A stretch of DNA of 64,000 nucleotides, from the NCBI GenBank assembly GCA_027660625.1, contig JAQDNC010000001.1, forward strand, positions 368,020 through 432,019. The letters run 5' to 3'. Source of the stretch: Coriobacteriaceae bacterium AM100-PB1-1D-6A. GTDB lineage: Bacteria > Actinomycetota > Coriobacteriia > Coriobacteriales > Coriobacteriaceae. Made by a program: the position numbers and the translations under genes. Below, piece by piece: positions 52,802 through 59,614 of the stretch. Each line of letters starts with the position of its first letter. Within the stretch, counting starts at the first letter, position 1. Under the pieces are notes generated by a model, which saw only the letters and a list, made by a program, of their open reading frames with translations, made no database searches and had not been told where the DNA came from.

Positions 52802-54088
52802 ATGTCGGTCGATATAGCCACGTATGTCCACGATCTTGCCGTTGCCGCCAAGGCAGCGTCGGCCTCGCTTGCCACGGCGAGCGACGAGCAGCGCCAGGAG
52901 GCCGTGCGCGCCATGGCCGCGGCGCTGCGCGACGGCGTCGATGCCATCGTTGCCGCCAACGAGCTCGATATGTCCGTCGCGCGCGATGCGGGCACCTCGG
53001 CAGGGCTCCTCGATCGCCTGCTGCTGACGCCCGAGCGCGTTGAGGGCATGGCCGCCGGCCTGGAGAAGCTCGCTGAGCTGCCCGATCCCGTGGGCCGCGT
53101 GCTCGACCATCGCGTGCTTGCAAGCGGTGTGGACCTTACGCGTGTGACTGTGCCGCTGGGTCTGGTTGCCATGGTCTACGAGGCGCGCCCCAACGTGACG
53201 GCCGATGCCGCGGGCGTCTGCATCCGCACCGGCAACGCCTGCATTCTGCGTGGCGGTTCGCTGGCCTATCACTCGTGCGCCATGATTGCCGAACTGCTGG
53301 CCGATGCGCTTGAGCCCCAGGGTTTCCCGCGCGAGGCCGTCTCGATGATCGAGTCTACCGACCGCGAGGCCACCGGCGAGCTCATGAAGCTTCGCGGCAT
53401 CGTCGATGTGCTCATCCCGCGTGGCGGTGCGGGCCTGATCCAGCGCTGCGTTCGTGAGTCGCTCGTTCCGGTGATCGAGACGGGTACGGGCAACTGCCAC
53501 ATTTACGTGCATGAATCCGCCGACTTCGATAAGGCGCTCAAGATTATCGTTAATGCCAAGACGCAGCGCGTGGGCGTGTGCAATGCCGCCGAGTCGCTGC
53601 TTGTGGACCGCGCTGTGGCCGACGCGTTTTTGCCCGCGGCCGTGGCCGTACTGCACGACCACGGCGTGCTGATTCACGGCGACGATGCCACGTGCGCAGC
53701 ATGCGTCGACGCTGGGCTTGCCGAGGACGACGACTACGTGGCCGCGACCGAGGAGGATTGGGGCCGCGAGTACCTGGCGCTCGAGATGAGCGTGAAGGTC
53801 GTGGCGAACGAGGACGAGGCCATCGAGCACATCAACCGCTACGGTACCATGCACTCCGAGGCAATCGTTGCCGAGGACGAGGATGCCTGCGAGCGCTTCC
53901 TGGATGCGGTCGATGCCTCGGCCGTGTACGCCAATGCCAGCACGCGCTTTACCGACGGCGGCGAGTTTGGCCTGGGCGCCGAGATCGGCATCTCGACCCA
54001 AAAGCTCCACGCCCGCGGACCCTTCGCCGCCGAGGCCCTCACCACCTACAAATACAAGCTCCGCGGCACCGGCCAGGCCCGCCCCTAA
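52802..54088 (+). CDS. proA: Glutamate-5-semialdehyde dehydrogenase (gamma-glutamyl phosphate reductase)
   Basis: 428 aa, ATG after AGAGAAAGGG. It reduces the ProB product with NADPH to glutamate semialdehyde. Signatures: VPLGLVAMVYEARPNVT, the RGGSLAYHS loop, and the catalytic Cys in KTQRVGVCNAAESLL. The late ASTRFTDGGEFGLGAEIGIST is also specific to ProA. The stop codon TAA is shared with the first base of a REP-like hairpin (54088-54130). Confidence 0.95.
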   Translation: MSVDIATYVHDLAVAAKAASASLATASDEQRQEAVRAMAAALRDGVDAIVAANELDMSVARDAGTSAGLLDRLLLTPERVEGMAAGLEKLAELPDPVGRVLDHRVLASGVDLTRVTVPLGLVAMVYEARPNVTADAAGVCIRTGNACILRGGSLAYHSCAMIAELLADALEPQGFPREAVSMIESTDREATGELMKLRGIVDVLIPRGGAGLIQRCVRESLVPVIETGTGNCHIYVHESADFDKALKIIVNAKTQRVGVCNAAESLLVDRAVADAFLPAAVAVLHDHGVLIHGDDATCAACVDAGLAEDDDYVAATEEDWGREYLALEMSVKVVANEDEAIEHINRYGTMHSEAIVAEDEDACERFLDAVDASAVYANASTRFTDGGEFGLGAEIGISTQKLHARGPFAAEALTTYKYKLRGTGQARP

Positions 54089-54130
54089 ACCTACCAAAAA
54101 GGGACAGGTTTATTTTGGCAGGTTTTATCT
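54088..54130 (+). repeat. REP-like hairpin, AACCTGCC family, copy 1
   Basis: Arms AACCTACCAAAA and TTTTGGCAGGTT around AGGGACAGGTTTA, followed by TTATCT. It overlaps the last base of the proA stop codon. Two further copies flank the RAYT gene. Confidence 0.85.
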
Positions 54131-54259
54131 GCGGTTTTGCCGGGCGACACGTTCGCCCGGCTTTTTTCTCCGCATAACTTTTTTGCCTTTCGGCTTGAGT
54201 CGCGGCGATATACGATAGTGACACCGTGTCCTAACATCGACTCACCTGGAGGTATTGCC

Positions 54260-54859
54260 ATGTCCCAGACGCTTTCCGCCGGAATCACCCGCGACCGCGC
54301 GTTTGAACTGCTTAACGAGCACAACAAAGACCCGTTCCACATCACCCATGGCGAGACGGTCGAGGGCACCATGCGCTACTTTGCGCGCGAGTTCGACCCC
54401 GAGAACGAGGAGTTTTGGGGCATCGTCGGCCTGCTGCACGACTTGGATTGGGAGGAGCATGAGGACGACCCCATGAACCACACCATCTATGCTGCCGAGA
54501 TTCTTAAGGGTGAAGGTGCCTCGCCCGAGCTCATCCGTGCCATTCAGTCGCACACGTCCGATTTCAACACCTCGCTGCCCAAGCCCGAGCTACAGATGGA
54601 AAAGATCCTGTTTGCCTGCGACGAGCTTACCGGCCTGATCGGAGCTGCCGTCATCATGCGCCCGAGCAAGAGCGTCATGGACTTTACGACCAAGTCGCTC
54701 AAGAAGAAGTTCAAGGACAAGCGCTTTGCCGCCGGCTGCTCGCGCGACGTGATTTCGCAGGGCGCCGAGATGCTGGGCTGGGAACTCCCCGAGCTCTTTG
54801 ACCGCACCATCGCGGCCATGCAGTCCTTCGCGCCCGACCGCGACACCTTCCAGGCCTAA
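54260..54859 (+). CDS. HD-domain hydrolase
   Basis: 199 aa, ATG after CTGGAGG. The HD fold is seen in HITHGETVEGTMRYFA (first His), LLHDLDWEEH (the HD pair that binds metal) and AIQSHTSDF (third His). This is the short HDIG-type phosphohydrolase group often annotated as hydrolases of nucleotides. The substrate is unknown. Its TAA stop is overlapped by a REP-like hairpin that starts at 54858. Confidence 0.85.
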   Translation: MSQTLSAGITRDRAFELLNEHNKDPFHITHGETVEGTMRYFAREFDPENEEFWGIVGLLHDLDWEEHEDDPMNHTIYAAEILKGEGASPELIRAIQSHTSDFNTSLPKPELQMEKILFACDELTGLIGAAVIMRPSKSVMDFTTKSLKKKFKDKRFAAGCSRDVISQGAEMLGWELPELFDRTIAAMQSFAPDRDTFQA

Positions 54860-54900
54860 CCTGCCAAAAAGGGACAGGTTTATTTTGGTAGGTTTTATCT
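54858..54900 (+). repeat. REP-like hairpin, AACCTGCC family, copy 2 (downstream of RAYT gene)
   Basis: Arms AACCTGCCAAAA and TTTTGGTAGGTT around AGGGACAGGTTTA, then TTATCT. It overlaps the stop codon of the HD gene and forms one side of the inverted pair around the transposase gene. Confidence 0.88.
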
Positions 54901-55029
54901 GGGAAAACGCTTCCGTTGGACGTTATTCAGCGGAAGCGTTTTCTGTTTGACATGGTGAAGCTGGCGAATGGCGGCGCCTCGCGGCAGACAGCTGCGCTTC
55001 GCCGTATCCGTAACTCGGCAAACGCGACG

Positions 55030-55788
55030 CTACGACGCGTTCTTGATAATCCATGTTCCCAGTCCGGTCAGCAGCTGAACCTGCTTAATCGTTAGCCCTT
55101 GTTTTCGAAGCGCGAGAATCGCCTCATTGCGAAGTGGCTTGGAGGCGGATTTAAGTACCGTCGGAGCACATCCTGCGACACTCTGCACGATTGCCGTGCC
55201 AAATTCGCATAGATCTTCCTCGCGAACCTTGGCTGTTGCGCTGGGGCGATAGGGAAGCGACGGCGTACTTTCCATGAGCCGAAGGTATGAGCGAGGTGTT
55301 GGGAATATAACACCGACAACGCTGCCGGTAACATGCGGCCGTGACCTGGCACTCATGAGATACTCGCGATGGCTGCTCCAGGGATATTCGTCGTATGCTG
55401 CCAGTCCCGCTTTTTGTGGATTCAAATGAATGTATCGAATTGCCTCGAGTAAATATACTTCTGACTTAATGGGCGAATCCCAAAACCGCTCCTGAAACAC
55501 GTGGCCGATATGCCCCGTCCGCGCATTGTACCTGCCCGCATACGATACGGCTATCGCATGCATCGCGTCGCTCTTGCGGTCGTCCGGATCGTCGATGAGC
55601 AGATGAATGTGGTTTCCCATAAGGCACCAAGCGATAAGCTCGATATTGTGTTTGGGGAGGATCGCATCGAGGATCTGAAGCATGGCGATTCGGTCCTCGG
55701 CATCGTCAAACAGCAATTGCCCTCCGTTTCCACGCAACGTGATGTGGAAATAACCGGTTGGTGACTTTGAACGAGGTTTTCTCGGCAT
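55030..55788 (-). CDS. REP-associated tyrosine transposase (Y1, RAYT-like)
   Basis: 252 aa. ATG 55788 follows AAAGGAGGGG; the longer frame has no site. Start region GYFHITLRGNGGQLLFDD and NIELIAWCLMGNHIHLLI hold the HUH motif (H60, H62). The catalytic tyrosine is probably Y119 in RYIHLNPQKAGL. A C-terminal helix-turn-helix-like tail (AILALRKQGLTIKQVQLLTG) extends beyond the core, as in several RAYT groups. RAYTs nick single-stranded REP DNA. Inverted REP-like hairpins flank the gene. Single-copy in this window. Confidence 0.88.
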   Translation of the reverse strand: MPRKPRSKSPTGYFHITLRGNGGQLLFDDAEDRIAMLQILDAILPKHNIELIAWCLMGNHIHLLIDDPDDRKSDAMHAIAVSYAGRYNARTGHIGHVFQERFWDSPIKSEVYLLEAIRYIHLNPQKAGLAAYDEYPWSSHREYLMSARSRPHVTGSVVGVIFPTPRSYLRLMESTPSLPYRPSATAKVREEDLCEFGTAIVQSVAGCAPTVLKSASKPLRNEAILALRKQGLTIKQVQLLTGLGTWIIKNAS

Positions 55789-56104
55789 GGCCCCTCCTTT
55801 AGCTTGGATGGGCTGAAGATACCTCATTCGGGGGCTTCGGTTGTCGAGATTCAGTTCACCGACTATAGCTGCTACCTGCCGAAATATAATTGCGTTTTCA
55901 AATTGATGCTTTTTAATGGTAATTGAGTAAGACGGGCGCGCTTGTTGCGGATACGGGCGTTTGTTGCGTCGATCTGGACGGCCCTCGTGTGAAAGACGTC
56001 GCAAATTGGCATCAAACGAATCTGCGACGACTAAAAAATAGCTGGGCGCTCAAGACCAAAACGGTGCACCCAGCCATTTGCTAATTTTTCATTGACGTTT
56101 GGCC

Positions 56105-56147
56105 AGATAAAACCTGCCAAAATAAACCTGTCCCTTTTTGGCAGGTT
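56105..56147 (-). repeat. REP-like hairpin, AACCTGCC family, copy 3 (upstream of RAYT gene)
   Basis: On the minus strand: arms AACCTGCCAAAA and TTTTGGCAGGTT (perfect pairing) around AGGGACAGGTTTA, then TTATCT. It is inverted relative to copy 2 and overlaps the stop codon of the carD-like gene. Confidence 0.88.
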
Positions 56148-56631
56148 AGTTGAGGGCGGCTTGGGCTAGGCGGGCTTCGGCGGCCTCCTCGGTGACGCCC
56201 AAGGCCACGGCGAACTCCTCGATGGAGCGGCGCTTGGCTTCCTTGAGCACGCGCATGTAGTAGGAGCTGGGCTTTTTATCAGCTTCCTCGGCCTGGCGAA
56301 TGCGGTGCATCATGGTCTTTGCCACGCGGACCGTCTCGGGCGCGCCCAGCTTGAGCTGCTGCTTAAAGTGCGTTTCCTCGAGCGAGCTGTTGCGCTCGGT
56401 AAAGGTGTCGCACTCCAGCTCGTCATAGTGGCTCAGCAGGTGCTCGGCATCTTGCTGCGAGATGGCGGCGTGCAAACGGTCGGCCTGCGCCACGGGGTAC
56501 ATGAGGATCGTCTGCGCATGTCCCTGCTTGGTCTCGAGCAGCAGCATGGGCTGCGGTGTATCGTCCCTAAAACCGACGACGGTGCAGACTCCCTGGCCCG
56601 GATGAATGACGTGTTGACCGATTGAGAACAT
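56146..56631 (-). CDS. CarD/CdnL-family RNA polymerase-binding regulator
   Basis: 161 aa, ATG directly after GGAGGTAG. The N-terminal Tudor-like RNA polymerase-interaction domain begins FSIGQHVIHPGQGVCTVVGF, as in CarD and the TRCF RID. The C-terminal helical domain (KLGAPETVRVAKTMMHRIRQAE, then YYMRVLKEAKRRSIEEFAVALGV) contacts promoter DNA. CarD stabilises open complexes, often at rRNA promoters. Its stop codon overlaps a REP-like hairpin. An imperfect ATACG/CGTAT dyad lies at 56644-56659 upstream. Confidence 0.9.
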   Translation of the reverse strand: MFSIGQHVIHPGQGVCTVVGFRDDTPQPMLLLETKQGHAQTILMYPVAQADRLHAAISQQDAEHLLSHYDELECDTFTERNSSLEETHFKQQLKLGAPETVRVAKTMMHRIRQAEEADKKPSSYYMRVLKEAKRRSIEEFAVALGVTEEAAEARLAQAALN

Positions 56632-56973
56632 GCTACCTCCAACTTATACGAATTTACGTATGTCTAGAATAACACGCTGACGTGCGCAAACCCTTACTTT
56701 ATGCAGGAAAAGCACACAACTCTGATAGGTAAGAGTATTCGATAACAGACGCAGCTCATTCACACCTTTATGCATTTTCAACGCCTGCATAATCTGCAGG
56801 CAGACTGGCATCTTTGAGTGACTCCATACAAGCTGTAGTCATTTTTGTGCATATGCAATATCTATTAGCTTTACCCTGCGACAGTGCCCGTCGCTTGTGA
56901 TAGAGTGCTACAAACTCTGGCTTTTGCCCTACGAGTGACCAAGAGCTCGGGGGCTTTAACACAAGGAGGATCT
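56632..56973. other. Divergent upstream region of carD-like gene and argS
   Basis: A/T-richer spacer with the ATACG/CGTAT dyad (56644-56659) near the carD-like start and a GCCTGCA/TGCAGGC stem (56783-56801) in the middle. TGTGATAGAGT near 56896 is a possible extended -10 for argS. No gene, T-box or repeat of the other families is seen. Confidence 0.5.
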
Positions 56974-58827
56974 ATGCCCGAGAAGATTGAAGAGCTGGTA
57001 CGCGCTGCGCTTGCTGCGGCCCAGGAGGCCGGCGACCTTTCCGCATTTGAACTTGACGATTGCGCCATCGAGCGACCGGCTGACACTTCTCATGGCGAGT
57101 GGACCTCTACCATGGCCCTGAAGTCCGCCAAGCTGGCCCACTGCGCCCCGCGCAAGATCGCCGAGGCCATCGTTGCCCATATGCCCGAGGACCCCGCGAT
57201 CGAGAAGGTCGAGATCGCCGGCCCCGGCTTCATCAACTTCTACCTCTCCGTTGCTGTCAAGAATGCCATCTTTGGCGAGGCTCGCGAGAAGGGCATGGAC
57301 TTCGCTAAGTCCAACGTCGGTGGTGGCCTGAAGACCCAGGTCGAGTTCGTTTCCGCCAACCCCGTCGGCCCCATGCACATCGGCCACGGCCGCTGGGCCG
57401 CTCTGGGCGATTCGCTCTGCCGCGTCATGGACCACGCCGGTTACGACATCCAGCGTGAGTTCTACATCAACGACCACGGCTCTCAGATGAACACCTTCGG
57501 CAACTCCATCAGCACGCGCTATATGCAGCTTGCCGACATCATCGCCAAGCAGGGCGTTGATATCGACGAGGCTCACAAGCTGCTGATCGCCGACCGCGAC
57601 GCCTTTGTTGCCGACGAGAACGACGAGCATCCCGAGACCCATCCGTATCAGGACAACTTTGCCGAGACCCTGGGCAAGGACTCTTACGGCGGCGACTACA
57701 TCATCGACGAGGCTGCCGAGTTCTGGCGCACCGACGGCGATAAGTGGGTCGACGCCGATCCGCAGGAGCGTATGGAGAGCTTCCGCGAGCGCGGCTACGT
57801 GAAGATGGTCGACAACATGCGCGACCTCTGCCACGCCGTCAACTGCGACTTCGATCGTTGGTACTCCGAGCGCTCGCTGTATGTGAAGGACACCGAGGGC
57901 GAGACCGCCGGTACCTCTGCCGTCGACCGCGCTTTTGAGAAGCTCGACAAGATGGGCTACCTCTACACCAAGGACGGCGCCCTGTGGTTCCGTTCCACCG
58001 ACCTGGGCGACGACAAGGACCGCGTCCTGATCAAGTCCGACGGCGAGTACACCTACTTTGCCTCCGACGTTGCCTATCACTGGGATAAGTTCCAGCGCGT
58101 CGACCACGTCATCGACATCTGGGGCGCCGATCACCACGGCTACATCGAGCGCGTCCGCTGCGTCTGTGACGCTCTTGGCTATCCCGGCAAGTTTGAGGTT
58201 CTGCTGGGCCAGCTCGTCAACCTGCTGCGTAACGGCAAGCCCGTCCGTATGTCCAAGCGTAAGGGCACCATGGTGACCCTGCAGGAGCTCGTCGACGAGG
58301 TCGGCTCCGACGCTGCCCGTTACACGCTCATCTCCAAGAGCTCCAACCAGATGGTCGACTTCGATATTGAGGCCGTTAAGAAGCGCGACAACTCCAACCC
58401 GGTCTATTACGTGCAGTACGCTCACGCCCGCGTGTGCTCCATCCTGCGTCGTGCCGCTGACGTTACACCCGAGCAGGCTGACGAGATGGGTATGAAGGCC
58501 GTCGCCGCCAAGGCCATCGGTGAGAACGTCGATTACTCGCTGCTGACCGACCCGACCGAGCTCGCCCTTTCGCGTAAGCTCAACGAGCTCACCGACCTCA
58601 TCGCCAGCTGCGCTCGCGATCGCGCCCCGTTCCGTCTGACGCACTTTGCCGAGGAACTCGCCGGCGACTTCCACAGCTTCTATGCTGCCTGCCAGGTTCT
58701 GCCGAGCGAGGGCCGTCCCGTCGACCCCGAGCTTTCGCGTGCCCGTCTGGCCGCTTGCGATGCCGTCCGCGTGACGCTTGCCCTGGTGCTCACCCTTGTT
58801 GGTGTCTCCGCTCCCGAGCAGATGTAA
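56974..58827 (+). CDS. argS: Arginyl-tRNA synthetase
   Basis: 617 aa. ATG 56974 follows AAGGAGG. The N-terminal Add1 domain fills residues 1-115. The HIGH motif is at 135-138 (SANPVGPMHIGHGRW). The KMSKS counterpart RMSKRKGT is at 425-432, which keeps the functional lysine. The C-terminal DALR anticodon-binding domain starts near NPVYYVQYAHARV. It attaches arginine to its tRNAs. Terminated at 58874-58909. Confidence 0.95.
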   Translation: MPEKIEELVRAALAAAQEAGDLSAFELDDCAIERPADTSHGEWTSTMALKSAKLAHCAPRKIAEAIVAHMPEDPAIEKVEIAGPGFINFYLSVAVKNAIFGEAREKGMDFAKSNVGGGLKTQVEFVSANPVGPMHIGHGRWAALGDSLCRVMDHAGYDIQREFYINDHGSQMNTFGNSISTRYMQLADIIAKQGVDIDEAHKLLIADRDAFVADENDEHPETHPYQDNFAETLGKDSYGGDYIIDEAAEFWRTDGDKWVDADPQERMESFRERGYVKMVDNMRDLCHAVNCDFDRWYSERSLYVKDTEGETAGTSAVDRAFEKLDKMGYLYTKDGALWFRSTDLGDDKDRVLIKSDGEYTYFASDVAYHWDKFQRVDHVIDIWGADHHGYIERVRCVCDALGYPGKFEVLLGQLVNLLRNGKPVRMSKRKGTMVTLQELVDEVGSDAARYTLISKSSNQMVDFDIEAVKKRDNSNPVYYVQYAHARVCSILRRAADVTPEQADEMGMKAVAAKAIGENVDYSLLTDPTELALSRKLNELTDLIASCARDRAPFRLTHFAEELAGDFHSFYAACQVLPSEGRPVDPELSRARLAACDAVRVTLALVLTLVGVSAPEQM

Positions 58828-58873
58828 GCTACGGGTCATTTGACCGTGTAGGTTCGGCTTTGCTGAACCCTAT

Positions 58874-58909
58874 AAGCCCGATCTCCATGCGGAGGTCGGG
58901 CTTTTTTCG
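58874..58909 (+). terminator. argS terminator
   Basis: AAGCCCGATCTCC and GGAGGTCGGGCTT (one G-U pair) with a 4-base loop, followed by TTTTT. Confidence 0.9.
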
Positions 58910-58953
58910 TTTGGCGGGGCTTTTAGGCGTGTTGGAAAATGCTACCAAATCGC

Positions 58954-59101
58954 AACTATACCGGTTTACGGGGCTGAATCGCCAACTGGCGACCATGGTG
59001 CCAATAGCAAAATTAAACCCGCAGGTAGATGGCTTATTGTTTCTTGAAAGTGCAGGGTATGGTTGGCTTGCAGCATTCTGGCCCCGTAATCCGGCGTAGT
59101 T
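58954..59101. repeat. Variable-TIR element 2 (AAACCCGCAGGT type)
   Basis: 148 bases. Imperfect inverted ends contain CCGGTTTACGGGGC (58961-58974) and GCCCCGTAATCCGG (59081-59094). The interior has AAACCCGCAGGT at 59015-59026 and GGGTATGGTTGG. Related internally to the element at 59196 but with different ends. Confidence 0.6.
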
Positions 59102-59195
59102 TTGAAAATTGTCCCTTGGGGACGGTGGAAAATGGATCATTTTTGTCTCGCGGAGGGGTGGCGGGATACCGTCCGCCACGAATTGGGCTCATCTC

Positions 59196-59313
59196 CTACG
59201 TTTGGACGCATATCCCGAACCATGCCGAAAAGTACGATATTAAAACCGCAGGTAGCAGACTCGTTGTTTTTGAAAAAACAAGGGTATGGTCAGGGGCTCG
59301 GGTGCAAACGTAG
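59196..59313. repeat. Variable-TIR element 3 (AAAACCGCAGGT type)
   Basis: 118 bases with short inverted ends CTACGTTTG and CAAACGTAG and further weak pairing. The interior has AAAACCGCAGGT at 59242-59253, CAGACTCGTTG and GGGTATGGTCAGG. Confidence 0.6.
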
Positions 59314-59398
59314 TAGATGGGCGCGATTCGTGGCGCGGCTATTCCGGGTGTCACGGCTTCACTCCTCTGGCGCGACATTTCAAGGCGCTTTTGAGGAG

Positions 59399-59443
59399 GA
59401 GTGTCCCTGATGACTGGGCGTTTAAGAACGTCCAATGACTAAG
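59399..59443. repeat. Fragment of the GGGGAC-type composite repeat
   Basis: GAGTGTCCCTGATGACTGGGCGTTTAAGAACGTCC matches, with changes, the right half of the block at 38409-38454, including the repeated ATGACT. Confidence 0.55.
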
Positions 59444-59471
59444 TTGCAGGTGGTTTCGGTTGTGTTACACT
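59444..59471 (+). promoter_or_regulatory. Likely rho promoter
   Basis: TTGCAG (59444-59449), 16 bases, TACACT (59466-59471). It leaves an untranslated leader of about 135 bases before the rho GTG. Confidence 0.5.
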
Positions 59472-59614
59472 AACGCTGCGTAGTTGACGCAATCATCTCG
59501 ATACAGATCAATGATGTCCGTCGTTTTGAACGGAACTAGACTGTTTAGCCGCCCTGAAGGTTTATGCAGGGAGCATGTGATCACAGGGCTTGAAAAGAAA
59601 GTTGAGCAAACACT

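Larger units (their letters stand above)
54858..56147 (-). mobile_element. Candidate REPtron: RAYT gene bracketed by inverted REP copies
   Basis: A REP-associated tyrosine transposase gene (55030-55788) lies between hairpin copies at 54858-54900 and 56105-56147, which are in opposite orientation and nearly identical over 43 bases. A third copy is 0.8 kb away at 54088. RAYT proteins in enterobacteria and pseudomonads are known to be flanked by REPs in this way; here the flanks also overlap the stop codons of both neighbouring genes. Mobility is inferred, not shown. Confidence 0.7.
58828..59614. other. 787-base repeat-rich intergenic region before rho
   Basis: No gene is supported. It contains the argS terminator, two variable-TIR elements (58954-59101 and 59196-59313), part of a GGGGAC-type composite (59399-59443) and the rho promoter region. 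Short open frames here overlap the repeats and lack ribosome sites. Confidence 0.6.

Noticed and set aside
54088..56147. CRISPR array
   Set aside because: The repeated units are palindromic, in both orientations and hundreds of bases apart, with no regular spacers and no cas genes.
56956..58839. 627-codon minus-strand frame opposite argS
   Set aside because: Antisense shadow of a clearly identified synthetase; repetitive Val/Gly/Asp composition and no start signal.
58829..59435. Short open frames in the region before rho
   Set aside because: All overlap the inverted-repeat elements and have no start signals; explained better as repeats.
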